Shown: one piece after another, positions 42,456 to 50,651 of the stretch
Layout: every line of letters starts with the position of its first letter
Numbering within the stretch: position 1 is the first letter of the stretch
Origin: Vicinamibacterales bacterium
GTDB lineage: Bacteria > Acidobacteriota > Vicinamibacteria > Vicinamibacterales > UBA2999
Assembly: GCA_041659285.1 (NCBI GenBank)
Contig: JBAZYO010000009.1
Coordinates: forward strand, 1-64,000
Direction: 5' to 3'
Length of the DNA: 64,000 nucleotides
Notes under the pieces: generated by a model
Databases searched by the model: none
What the model saw: the letters and a program-made list of their open reading frames with translations, nothing else
Told to the model about the DNA's origin: nothing
Made by a program: the position numbers and the translations under genes

Positions 42456-43829
42456 TCATCCGAGCGGCTCGAACCTGGCCGTGAAGTGCCTCAGCGCCTT
42501 GGGCGCCGAGACGATTCGATAGCCACGAAGGCGATCCTTCGTGCGCGCCACCTCCAGCATGCATTCGGCCACGTAGTCGATGTGTGACTGCGTGTACACG
42601 CGCCTGGGAATCGCCAGCCTCACCAGGTCCATCGCCGCGGGCGTCTCCGACCCGTCCGGGTGCAGGCCGAACATGACCGTTCCAATTTCGACGCTCCGCA
42701 CCCCGGCTTCGAGATAGAGGGCGTTGACGAGGGCGATGCCCGGGTAGGCAAGCGGCGCAATCGCCGGCAGCAGCGCGCGGGCGTCGATGTAGATTGCGTG
42801 CCCACCGGCGGGCCGGATGATCGGCACGTTGGCCGCCACCAGCTTGTCGGCGAGGTACTCGGTGGAGCGGATGCGGTAGTGCAGATACGGCTCCTCGACG
42901 ACCTCCTCGAGGCCGGTGGCGATCGCCTCGAGGTCGTAGCCCGCGAGCCCGCCGTAGGTGGGGAATCCCTCGGTGAGGATCAGCAGGTTCCTGGCGTTTT
43001 CGGCCCAGCGGTCGTCGTTCATGGCCAGGAAGCCGCCGATGTTCGCGAGGCCGTCCTTCTTGGCCGACATCGTGCAGCCGTCGGCGAGCGAGAACATCTC
43101 CTGCGCGATGGCCTTTGGCGTTCGTTCGGCCTGGCCCGCCTCGCGCGTCTTGATGAACCACGCGTTCTCCGCGAACCGGCACGCGTCGAGGAAGAACGGC
43201 TTCCGGTAACGGTCGCACAGCACCCGGACGCCGCGCAGGTTCTCGAGCGAGACCGGCTGGCCGCCGCCGGAGTTGTTGGTCACCGTCACCATCACGAGCG
43301 GGACGCGGTCGCCGTCCTCGTCGAGCAGCCGCTCCAGCGCGCCCAGGTCGATGTTGCCCTTGAACGGGTGGATCAGCGCGGGGACGCGGCCCTCCGGGAT
43401 CACCAGGTCTCGCGCCTCCGCCTCCTCGACCTCGATGTTGGCCCTGGTCGTGTCGAAGTGGTTGTTGTTCGGGACGATCTGGCCGGGCTTCAGGACGGTA
43501 TGGAACAGGATGCGCTCGGCGGCGCGTCCCTGGTGGGTCGGGATGATGTGCGCCAGGCCGGTGAGGTCGCGCACGACCTGCTCGAACCGATAGAACGAGC
43601 GGCTGCCGGCGTATGACTCGTCGCCCTGCATCAGCGCGCCCCACTGGGCGGAGGACATGGCGCCGGTCCCCGAGTCGGTGAGCAGGTCGATCAGCACGTC
43701 TTCGGCGCGCAGCCCAAACACGTTGTAGCCGGCCCCTGCCAACGCCACCTCGCGCTCGGCCCTGGTCGTGAACTTGATTGCTTCGACCGACTTGATGCGG
43801 AACGGCTCGATGATGGTCTTGGGGTTCAT
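42456..43829 (-). CDS. tnaA: tryptophanase
   Basis: 457 residues, beta-eliminating lyase family (PLP). LTDSGTGAMSSAQWGALMQGDESYAGSRSFYRFE, IPTHQGRAAERILF, and the PLP-Lys region CTMSAKKDGLANIGG (Lys about residue 256) are conserved. Tryptophanase and tyrosine phenol-lyase differ at two active-site positions: the residue in HFDTT (Asp in tryptophanase, Thr in TPL) and the residue in VEIG (Ile in tryptophanase, Arg in TPL). Both here match tryptophanase, so it should split tryptophan to indole, pyruvate and ammonia. Single gene. Confidence 0.88.
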   Translation of the reverse strand: MNPKTIIEPFRIKSVEAIKFTTRAEREVALAGAGYNVFGLRAEDVLIDLLTDSGTGAMSSAQWGALMQGDESYAGSRSFYRFEQVVRDLTGLAHIIPTHQGRAAERILFHTVLKPGQIVPNNNHFDTTRANIEVEEAEARDLVIPEGRVPALIHPFKGNIDLGALERLLDEDGDRVPLVMVTVTNNSGGGQPVSLENLRGVRVLCDRYRKPFFLDACRFAENAWFIKTREAGQAERTPKAIAQEMFSLADGCTMSAKKDGLANIGGFLAMNDDRWAENARNLLILTEGFPTYGGLAGYDLEAIATGLEEVVEEPYLHYRIRSTEYLADKLVAANVPIIRPAGGHAIYIDARALLPAIAPLAYPGIALVNALYLEAGVRSVEIGTVMFGLHPDGSETPAAMDLVRLAIPRRVYTQSHIDYVAECMLEVARTKDRLRGYRIVSAPKALRHFTARFEPLG

Positions 43830-43925
43830 GGGGTGTCCGTCGGCTGACGCAGATTCATCATCGTACAGCGCCGGTCACGCCATCGCGATGTGCAATGCGG
43901 CACACCTCATCCCCGGCGAGAGGCC

Positions 43926-43938
43926 TAGGATGGTGACC
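43926..43938 (+). promoter_or_regulatory. TAGGAT box 7 nt before a lipoprotein start
   Basis: TAGGAT at 43926-43931, then 7 nt, then ATG 43939. No ribosome binding site; consistent with leaderless expression. Confidence 0.45.
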
Positions 43939-44319
43939 ATGGCTACCAAACCTCACGAACTACGGATCCGTCCGCTCGGCACGCTGGCGGTGCTGGTGGT
44001 GCTGGGCGCAGCCGCCTGCGCCTCGGTCACGATCAACAAGGTGCTCGCCGACCCGGGGCGCTATCGCAACCAGGACGTAACCGTGTCGGGCGAAGTCACC
44101 GACAGCTTCTCGGTCTTGTCTCGTGGCGCCTATCGGCTCAAGGACGGCTCCGGGCAGCTCTGGGTCGTCTCCGAGCACGGCGTTCCGCGCAACGGCGCGC
44201 GGGTCGTGGTCAAAGGGAAGATTCGCGAAGGCTACAACCTGAGTGGGTTGGGCGACCGGCTGCCGGCGGGACTAGGCTCCGGCCTCGTGCTCGTGGAGTC
44301 GTCTCACAAGGCCAGGTGA
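43939..44319 (+). CDS. small lipoprotein with OB-fold-like domain
   Basis: 126 residues. N-terminal hydrophobic segment with lipobox GAAAC (Cys about residue 27), then ASVTINKVLADPGRYRNQDVTVSGEVTDSFSVLSRGAYRLKDGSGQLWVVSEHG..., the pattern of small OB-fold proteins with the conserved VxGxVxxxxxxxxxGxYxLxDGSG core. Ligand and partner unknown. Start chosen at ATG 43939, seven bases after a TAGGAT box; the open frame upstream has no support. Confidence 0.72.
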   Translation: MATKPHELRIRPLGTLAVLVVLGAAACASVTINKVLADPGRYRNQDVTVSGEVTDSFSVLSRGAYRLKDGSGQLWVVSEHGVPRNGARVVVKGKIREGYNLSGLGDRLPAGLGSGLVLVESSHKAR

Positions 44320-44363
44320 GCACGTCCCTGGCAGCCCGTCGGCGCCTTCATTCGTGGTCGCTA

Positions 44364-44858
44364 CTACTGGGTGCAGCGCGGCGCCGAAACGCTGATGCCT
44401 TGCATCAGCATGGCGCGATAGGCCTCGATCTCTTCCTCGCACTTGGACTTCTTGCTCTTCTGCCACAACTGCGTGGCGGCCCAGCCGGCGAGCGCCGAAA
44501 TCGGCAACCCGGGCGTGCGATAGATCTGCGGGGTCACGAAATCGATGAATTGCCGGTGGGTCGGTGCGGAGCCGGGCACCGGGCCGTTGAACAGGTCGAT
44601 GCCCTTGAGCACCTCGATCCTGGGCGCGGTGCCGTAGACCTGGACTTGGAACTCGAGCCGCAGGGCGGCGCCCGGCTGCTTTTGCTTCTCGCGCGATTCG
44701 GTGACGCGCAGGCCCTTCTGGATTCTGGCGAGAGAGACGCCAAGCTTGGTGGCGTCGATCTGGGAATCGGCTTGGGCCGCCGGAGCGGGCGCTGAGTCCT
44801 GCGCCCACGCGGGCGACGACAGGCTCACAACAAGCGCCAACAGCGCAACACCCCGCAT
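44364..44858 (-). CDS. secreted protein of unknown function
   Basis: 164 residues with a signal peptide (RGVALLALVVSLSSPAWAQ) and a mature domain I do not recognise (IDATKLGVSLARIQKGLRVTES..., LRLEFQVQVYG, IEAYRAMLMQGI). Two Cys near the C-terminus may form a disulfide. The ATG follows CATAAT by 6 nt; the intervening GGAGGT is too close to serve as a usual Shine-Dalgarno site. Convergent with the small lipoprotein gene. Confidence 0.65.
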   Translation of the reverse strand: MRGVALLALVVSLSSPAWAQDSAPAPAAQADSQIDATKLGVSLARIQKGLRVTESREKQKQPGAALRLEFQVQVYGTAPRIEVLKGIDLFNGPVPGSAPTHRQFIDFVTPQIYRTPGLPISALAGWAATQLWQKSKKSKCEEEIEAYRAMLMQGISVSAPRCTQ

Positions 44859-44906
44859 ACCTCCATTATGACGCTGGAAATGGACTTAGGGCCGGTGGCT
44901 TGGGTC

Positions 44907-46262
44907 TCAACTCCTTGCGGCCGCGAGCGCGGCAGGAACCGCGTCGGCGATGATCTCGACCACCCGGTCCAGCTGCGCCTCGCTGATCACCAGCGGCGGC
45001 GCGATGCAGATGCAGTCCAGGGCCACGCGCGTGAGCAGCCCGCGCTCCAGCATCGCGTCGGTGAGCCGCGACGCCATCTGCGCCTCCGGCGGATAGAGCG
45101 CCTTGGTGGCCTGGTCGGCGACGATCTCGACCGCACCGATCAGGCCAAGCGACCGCACGTGGCCGACCCCGTCGAGACCGGTAAGACGCTGCAGCCGTTC
45201 GGCCAGCTGCACACCCAACCGCGCCGCCCGTTCGACCAGTTGTTCGTCGTGCATGATTTCGAGGTTCTTGAGCGCGACAGCACAGCAGGTGGGATGTCCC
45301 GAGTAGGTATACGCGTGCATCCAGCGCTTGGCCGGCGCGACGCCGTTGATCACTTCGCGAATGGCGTCGGACACGCCAATGCCGCCGAGCGGCACGTAGC
45401 CGCTGGTGATGCCCTTGGCAAACTGCATGATGTCCGGCTCGATGCCGTAATGCTCGAGCCCGAACCACTTGCCCGTTCGCCCGAAGCCCGTGATCACCTC
45501 GTCGGCAATCAGCAGCACGTCATGACGATTGCAGATCTCCCGGATGCGGGGGAAATAATCCGGCGGCGGCACGATCACGCCGCCGGCGCCCTGCACCGGC
45601 TCGGCGATGAAGGCGGCGACCGTGTCGGGGCCCTCGCGGAGAATCGCGGCTTCGAGCTGGTTGGCCGCGGCCACACCGAGGCTGGTCGCCGGGTCGGGAT
45701 TGACGAAGCGGTACGGATCGGGCGCGTCGATGTGGAAGAAGCCGGGCACCCGCGGCTCGAACATCGGCCAGAACGCGGGCAGGCCGGTCGCGCTCATCGC
45801 CGCCAGCGTGAGGCCGTGGTAGGCGCGATGACGCGAGATGACCTTCGTCTTGTCCGCCTTGCCACGCGCTTTCCAGTAGAACCGCGCCGTCTTAAAAGAA
45901 CTTTCCGTCGCCTCAGCGCCGCCGCTGGTGAAGAAGAACGTGTTGATCGACGGGTAGGCGATCTCACTGAGGCGCTCGGCCAGGGCGATGGCCGGGTAGT
46001 TGGTCGAGCCCGCGTACGACGAGCAGTAGGCCAGCGTCGCCATCTGATCGTGCGCGGCAGCAGCCAGTGCCTCGCGGCCGTGGCCGATGGTCACGTTCCA
46101 GAGCCCCGCGAGGCCGTCCAGATACTCGCGGCCGGTGGAGTCCTTGATCACCGCGCCGCGCCCTTCGACCCAGATTCTGGCCTGCGGATAGGCTGACGGA
46201 TGGTGAAGTGGATGCAGAAGATGGGCGCGGTCAGCGTCGAGTCCGGGTCGCGAATGGGCCAT
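44907..46262 (-). CDS. class III PLP aminotransferase
   Basis: 451 residues from the ATG at 46262 (a GTG six codons upstream is possible). Typical blocks: DGLAGLWNVTIGHGREAL, FFTSGGAEATESSFKTARF, SRHRAYHGLTLAAMSATGLP, and LLIADEVITGFGRTGKWFGLEHYGI, with the PLP Lys in QFAKGITSGYVPLGG. These are omega-amino acid or aspartate-type class III aminotransferases that use pyruvate; substrate not deducible here. Single gene. Confidence 0.85.
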   Translation of the reverse strand: MAHSRPGLDADRAHLLHPLHHPSAYPQARIWVEGRGAVIKDSTGREYLDGLAGLWNVTIGHGREALAAAAHDQMATLAYCSSYAGSTNYPAIALAERLSEIAYPSINTFFFTSGGAEATESSFKTARFYWKARGKADKTKVISRHRAYHGLTLAAMSATGLPAFWPMFEPRVPGFFHIDAPDPYRFVNPDPATSLGVAAANQLEAAILREGPDTVAAFIAEPVQGAGGVIVPPPDYFPRIREICNRHDVLLIADEVITGFGRTGKWFGLEHYGIEPDIMQFAKGITSGYVPLGGIGVSDAIREVINGVAPAKRWMHAYTYSGHPTCCAVALKNLEIMHDEQLVERAARLGVQLAERLQRLTGLDGVGHVRSLGLIGAVEIVADQATKALYPPEAQMASRLTDAMLERGLLTRVALDCICIAPPLVISEAQLDRVVEIIADAVPAALAAARS

Positions 46263-46374
46263 GAAGGAGGAGAGTAACACTCCTGCGGGCGCGACTCAGG
46301 CCGGACTGGCCAGAAACTCCAGCAGCAACCGGCTGACCACCTCGGGCTGTTCTATCGGATCGAGCGCTGACCGG

Positions 46375-46782
46375 TCAGAGCATCCCCAACTGAAGCTTCG
46401 CCGCATCCGACATGCGGTCCTTCGTCCAGGGCGGGTCCCAGACAATCTCGACCTTGGCGTCGGTCACGCCTTCGACCTTGAGGGTCCTGTCGCGGACCTC
46501 GACGGGCAGCGACTGCGCGGCGGGGCAGGCGGGAGCGGTCAGGGTCATCTTGACGCCGACCAACCCGGCCGCGTCGACGATCACGTCGTAGATCAGCCCC
46601 ATCTCGAAGATGTTGATGGGAATTTCCGGATCGTAGACGGTCTTGAGCGCCTCGATCACTTTCGGGGCGAGCTCGTCCGTCTTCGCCGGGTCGGCGGTGA
46701 TGGCCGCCGTCGATTGGCTGATCTCATTGGCGGCGCTGTCTTCAGGCAGTCCGCCGGTGGTCATTACAGGTAGTTGTGTCAT
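46375..46782 (-). CDS. sufT: SufT/MIP18-type iron-sulfur assembly protein
   Basis: 135 residues from the ATG at 46782, which overlaps the sufU stop (ATGA). A variable N-terminus is followed by the DUF59 domain: VIEALKTVYDPEIPINIFEMGLIYDV, MTLTAPACPAAQSLP, VEIVWDPPWTKDRMSDAAKLQLG. The Cys in APACPAA is the conserved one. SufT-type proteins help cluster delivery in Suf operons, where this gene is the last one. Confidence 0.88.
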   Translation of the reverse strand: MTQLPVMTTGGLPEDSAANEISQSTAAITADPAKTDELAPKVIEALKTVYDPEIPINIFEMGLIYDVIVDAAGLVGVKMTLTAPACPAAQSLPVEVRDRTLKVEGVTDAKVEIVWDPPWTKDRMSDAAKLQLGML

Positions 46783-47228
46783 TCGGTTGAGACCGGCGCG
46801 TCGGTTTCGTGGGCGACCGCCGCTTTCATGGTGTGCCAGGCCAGGCTCGCGCACTTGATGCGCGCGGGGAACTCGCGCACGCCCGCGAGCACCGACAGCT
46901 TGCCCAGGTCCGCCGTCGGACCGGCATGGTCCGACGTGATCATGGCGTGAAACTGGTCGAACAGCTCGCGCGCCTGCTCGACGGTCTTGCCCTTCAGCGC
47001 ATCGGTCATCAGCGACGCCGAGGCCTTGGAGATGGCGCAGCCAGACCCCTGGAACGCCACGTCCTTGATCACGCTGCCGTCCATCGCCACGTACAGCGTC
47101 AGCCGATCCCCGCACAGCGGGTTGTAGCCTTCCTGGGTCGTCGTCGCGCCCTCGATCACGCGGAAGTTGTGCGGGCGGCGGTTGTGGTCGAGGATGACCT
47201 CTTGATACAGCTCGTTGACTTCTGACAT
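46779..47228 (-). CDS. sufU: SufU iron-sulfur scaffold or sulfur-transfer protein
   Basis: 149 residues, IscU-like fold. All three conserved Cys are present: NPLCGDR, GSGCAISKASASLM and RIKCASLAWHTM, with the zinc-binding Asp in NPLCGD. SufU accepts sulfur from SufS in SUF systems. It directly follows sufS (they overlap by 1 nt) and precedes sufT, making it the functional partner of the SufS of this operon, unlike the Cys-poor homologue upstream. Confidence 0.92.
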   Translation of the reverse strand: MSEVNELYQEVILDHNRRPHNFRVIEGATTTQEGYNPLCGDRLTLYVAMDGSVIKDVAFQGSGCAISKASASLMTDALKGKTVEQARELFDQFHAMITSDHAGPTADLGKLSVLAGVREFPARIKCASLAWHTMKAAVAHETDAPVSTE

Positions 47229-48505
47229 CAGGCAAACACTTCCCGCACCTTGTCGATGCCGCGCACGAGGGCGTCGATGTCCGCGCGCGTGTTGTAAATG
47301 CCCAGCGAGGCGCGAATGGTGGCCGGAATGCAGTAGCGGTCCATCACCGGCTGCGCGCAGTGCTGGCCGGTGCGCACCGCCACACCCTGCTGATCCAGGA
47401 TGGTGCCGGCGTCGTGCGGATGCACGCCGTCGAGCGTGAACGACAGCACGCCGGTCTTGTCACGGGCCTCGCCGATGATCCGCACGCCCGGAATCTGCCG
47501 CACCTGGCCGGTGGCGTAAGCCAGCAACGCGTCTTCGTGCGCGAGGGCGGCGTCCCGATCGATCGCCGCCAGGTAATCCACCGCGGCGCCAAGCCCGACC
47601 ACGCCCGCCATGTTGGGCGTGCCGGCCTCGAACTTGTACGGCACCTGGTTGTAGATCGTCTTTTCGAAGGTGACCGACGCGATCATGTCGCCGCCACCCT
47701 GATAAGGCGGCATCGCCTCCAGCAACTGGGCGCGGCCGTAGAGGACGCCGGTGCCCGTGGGCCCGTACATCTTGTGGCTCGAGAGCACGTAGAAGTCGCA
47801 GTCGAGCGCCTGCACGTCAATCACCAGGTGCGGCGCGGCCTGGGCGCCATCCACCAGCACGACCGCGCCGGCCGCGTGCGCCTGGGCGATCATCGCCCTG
47901 ATCGGATTGATCGTGCCCAACGCGTTCGAGACGTGGCCGACCGCGACAATCTTGGTGCGGTCCGACAGCAGCTCCGCGAACTGGACCTGGTCGATCTCAC
48001 CCGCCTCGTTGATCGGCACCACCGTGATGACTGCGCCGGTCTGCTCGGCCACCATCTGCCACGGCACGATGTTCGAGTGGTGCTCGAGCCACGTCAGCAG
48101 GATCTCGTCGCCCGGCTTCAGCGTCGACCGGCCGTAGCTCTGCGCCACCAGGTTGATGCCGTCGGTGGTGCCCTTGGTCAGCACAATGGTGTGCGGGTCG
48201 GTCGCGTTGAGGAATTTCGCCGCCTTGGCGCGGCCGCCCTCGTACAACGCCGTGGCGCGTTCGCTCAGCAGGTGCGTGGCGCGATGGATGTTGGCGTTGG
48301 CGTGGCGATAGTAGTCGTCCATCGCCTTCAGCACCGCTTCGGGCTTCTGGCTGGTGTTGGCGCTATCGAGATACACCAGCGGCTTGCCGTGCACCCGCTC
48401 GGTGAGGATCGGGAAGTCGGCCCGAATCTTCGCGACGTCGAACGCCGCCTGCCCGCCGAAGCCTTGGCGAAGGTGGGCCGCCACGCTGCTGATGCCGGTC
48501 GCCAT
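47228..48505 (-). CDS. sufS: SufS cysteine desulfurase
   Basis: 425 residues from the ATG that overlaps the sufD stop (TGATG). PLP enzyme of group II: VYLDSANTSQKPEAVLKAM, LTWLEHHSNIVPWQ, PLP Lys in VLSSHKMYGPTGTGVLYG, and the active-site Cys in VRTGQHCAQPVMDRY. A short N-terminal insertion LRQGFGGQA (residues about 13-21) is the translation of a palindromic repeat at 48447-48478 and is not normal in SufS. Delivers sulfur to SufU and SufBCD. Confidence 0.92.
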   Translation of the reverse strand: MATGISSVAAHLRQGFGGQAAFDVAKIRADFPILTERVHGKPLVYLDSANTSQKPEAVLKAMDDYYRHANANIHRATHLLSERATALYEGGRAKAAKFLNATDPHTIVLTKGTTDGINLVAQSYGRSTLKPGDEILLTWLEHHSNIVPWQMVAEQTGAVITVVPINEAGEIDQVQFAELLSDRTKIVAVGHVSNALGTINPIRAMIAQAHAAGAVVLVDGAQAAPHLVIDVQALDCDFYVLSSHKMYGPTGTGVLYGRAQLLEAMPPYQGGGDMIASVTFEKTIYNQVPYKFEAGTPNMAGVVGLGAAVDYLAAIDRDAALAHEDALLAYATGQVRQIPGVRIIGEARDKTGVLSFTLDGVHPHDAGTILDQQGVAVRTGQHCAQPVMDRYCIPATIRASLGIYNTRADIDALVRGIDKVREVFA

Positions 48506-48539
48506 CACCGTCCCTCCTGCCCTGAGCCTGGTCGAAGGG
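48454..48539. repeat. two palindromic repeats at the sufD/sufS junction
   Basis: CGCCGAAGCCTTGGCGAAGG (48454-48473) lies in the sufS N-terminus and recurs with 3 changes over 23 nt at 54548-54570. CCTGCCCTGAGCCTGGTCGA... (48516-48539), at the C-terminus of sufD, is the same palindrome as in nadA (30473-30496). Confidence 0.7.
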
Positions 48540-49884
48540 CGATGTCCCGTGCCAGCGCACTGAAGAAGTTGGCCTCAATCTGTTCCCGCAGCGCCGGAAT
48601 CTTGAGGCCGGCGATTACCTCGCCGGCAAACGCGTGCAGCAGCATGTCGCGGGCGTCGGCGCGGGTCAGGCCGCGCGCCTGCAGATAAAACAGCGCCTCT
48701 TCATCCAACTGCCCCACCGCCGCGCCATGCGTACACTTCACATCGTCCGCGAAGATCTCGAGCTGCGGGTTCGAGTTGATGGTCGCGTCATCCGACAGCA
48801 GCAGGGCGCGGTTGGTCTGCTTGGCGTCGGTCTTCTGCGCGTCGAGCCGGACGATGATGCGGCCGTTGAACACTGCCTTGGCCTTGCCGGCCAGGATGCC
48901 CTTGTAGATCTCGTGGCTCGTGCAGTGCGGCATGGCGTGATCGAGCGAGGTGTGCGTGTCCATGAGGCGGTCGCCGTCGGCGAGGTAGACGCCGTTCATG
49001 GTGCAGTCGGCGCCTTCGCCCTTCAGGCCAATCCCGATGTCGTGGCGCATGATCCGGCCGCCGGTTGAAAACGCGTGCGACGAAAACACGCCCTTCGCCT
49101 CGACGTGGGCCTGGATGTTGGCCAGGTGAAAGGCCTGGTCCGATTCGCGCTGGTCGGTGTAGAGGTCAACCACCGCGCCTTCGCCCACCACGACCTCGGC
49201 CACGGCGTTGTTGAAGTAGACGTCGCCGGGGGCGCCGATGAAGGTCTGCGCCACGCGCACCTGGCTGTTGGCGCCGGCGATGATCAGCACGCGCGGATGC
49301 GCGACCACCGGCTGGCCGCCCCCCTTCGCCGAGGCTTCGGGGGGCAGGTCGCTACCGGTGACGATCACGATGTGAACCGGCGTTTCGACGACGGCGCCCG
49401 CGGTCACCATGATCGCCACGCCGTCGTCCAGGAACGCGGTGTTGAGCGCCGCGAACGGATGGGCGTCGAGGCTGAAGACCCTGGCGAGGTGCTTCTCCAG
49501 GCCGTCGGTGGCGTCCCGCGCGCCGTCCCGCAGGCTGGCAATGCGAAGGCCCTTGGGCAGCGTGCGCAAGTCCGACAGGCTGGCGGCGAACTGGCCGTTG
49601 ACGATCACGAGCCGGACCGCGCCGGGCACGTTGACGCCGGCCACCAGCGCGGGCGCCTGGGCGAACGCGCCGGATGCCAGCGCGAACTCACACTCGGCAA
49701 TCGGCGCGATGTTGGTGAACCGCCAGTCTTCCTGGCGGGTGGTCGGGAAGCCGACCTCCGCGAATCGGCTGGACGCCGCTGCCCGGCGCTCCTTCACCCA
49801 CGCCGGCGCGGCGTGGCCGCGGTCCTGCGTGAACTGGCCATATTCGGCCAGATAGGTTTCCTGTCGTTCCGCCACGGGGCTCAT
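48505..49884 (-). CDS. sufD: SufD, Fe-S assembly complex subunit
   Basis: 459 residues; SufBD beta-helix family. TRQEDWRFTNIAPI at the N-terminus, VYFNNAVAEVVVGEGAVVDLYTDQRES, HTSLDHAMPHCTSHEIYKGILAGKAKAVFNGRIIVRLDAQKTDAKQTNRALLLSDDATINSNPQLEIFADDVKCTHGAAVGQLDEEALFYLQARG in the core are the SufD blocks. Acts with SufB and the ATPase SufC. The C-terminal tail (PGSGQEGR) is translated from a palindromic repeat. Overlaps sufC spacing by 2 nt and sufS by 1 nt. Confidence 0.92.
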   Translation of the reverse strand: MSPVAERQETYLAEYGQFTQDRGHAAPAWVKERRAAASSRFAEVGFPTTRQEDWRFTNIAPIAECEFALASGAFAQAPALVAGVNVPGAVRLVIVNGQFAASLSDLRTLPKGLRIASLRDGARDATDGLEKHLARVFSLDAHPFAALNTAFLDDGVAIMVTAGAVVETPVHIVIVTGSDLPPEASAKGGGQPVVAHPRVLIIAGANSQVRVAQTFIGAPGDVYFNNAVAEVVVGEGAVVDLYTDQRESDQAFHLANIQAHVEAKGVFSSHAFSTGGRIMRHDIGIGLKGEGADCTMNGVYLADGDRLMDTHTSLDHAMPHCTSHEIYKGILAGKAKAVFNGRIIVRLDAQKTDAKQTNRALLLSDDATINSNPQLEIFADDVKCTHGAAVGQLDEEALFYLQARGLTRADARDMLLHAFAGEVIAGLKIPALREQIEANFFSALARDIALRPGSGQEGR

Positions 49885-49886
49885 CG

Positions 49887-50648
49887 TTACTTCCTCGCCC
49901 CGGTCGCCGCGGGCTCGGTCCAGGCATAGCCCTTCGCTTCGAGCTCCAGGGCCAGGTCGCGGCCACCCGATCGGACGATCCGGCCGTCGGCCAGCACGTG
50001 GACGTAGTCCGGCACGATGTACTCGAGCAGGCGCTGGTAGTGCGTCACGACGATGAACGCGCGTTCCGGGCTGCGCATGGCATTGACGCCATCGGCCACC
50101 ACTCGCAGCGCATCGATGTCGAGGCCGGAATCGGTTTCGTCGAGCACGGCCAGGGTCGGCTCGAGCACCGCCATGTGGAAGATCTCGTTGCGCTTCTTCT
50201 CACCGCCCGAGAAGCCCTCGTTCACCGAGCGCATCAGCATCGACTCGTCGACATGCAGGATCTTGAGCTTCTCCTTGACCAGCGCCATGAAGTCCATGGC
50301 GTCGAGTTCGTCGAGGCCCTGGTGCCTGCGCTTGGCATTCAGCGCCGCCTTGAGGAAGTAGGCGTTGTTGACGCCGGGGATTTCCACCGGGTATTGGAAC
50401 GCCATGAACACGCCCTCGCGGGCGCGCTCGTCCGGATCCATGTCGAGCAGGTCCTTGCCCTGGTAGGTGACGGAGCCGCCGGTGACCTCGTAGCCGGGAT
50501 GCCCGGCGAGGGCCCGGGCGAACGTGCTCTTGCCGGAGCCGTTGGGCCCCATGATGGCGTGCACTTCGCCGGCCTTCACCGTGAGGTTGATGCCGCGGAG
50601 GATTGCCTTGTCTTCGACCCTAACCTGAAGATTCTTGACGTCAAGCAT
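49887..50648 (-). CDS. sufC: SufC ATPase
   Basis: 253 residues, ABC-type ATPase of the Suf complex. Walker A IMGPNGSGKSTFARAL, Q-loop VFMAFQYPVEIPGV, signature-like EGFSGGEKKRNEIFHM, Walker B LAVLDETDSGLDIDALR and the switch region VVTHYQRLLEYI. It powers SufB2C2D2-type scaffold conformational change. Between sufB and sufD, spacing of 3 and 2 nt. Confidence 0.95.
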   Translation of the reverse strand: MLDVKNLQVRVEDKAILRGINLTVKAGEVHAIMGPNGSGKSTFARALAGHPGYEVTGGSVTYQGKDLLDMDPDERAREGVFMAFQYPVEIPGVNNAYFLKAALNAKRRHQGLDELDAMDFMALVKEKLKILHVDESMLMRSVNEGFSGGEKKRNEIFHMAVLEPTLAVLDETDSGLDIDALRVVADGVNAMRSPERAFIVVTHYQRLLEYIVPDYVHVLADGRIVRSGGRDLALELEAKGYAWTEPAATGARK

Positions 50649-50651
50649 GAT

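Noticed and set aside
42418..43644. 408-codon open frame inside tnaA in another frame
   Set aside because: Shadow of tnaA: Arg/Gly/Pro-rich, no motif, overlaps a clearly conserved enzyme gene.
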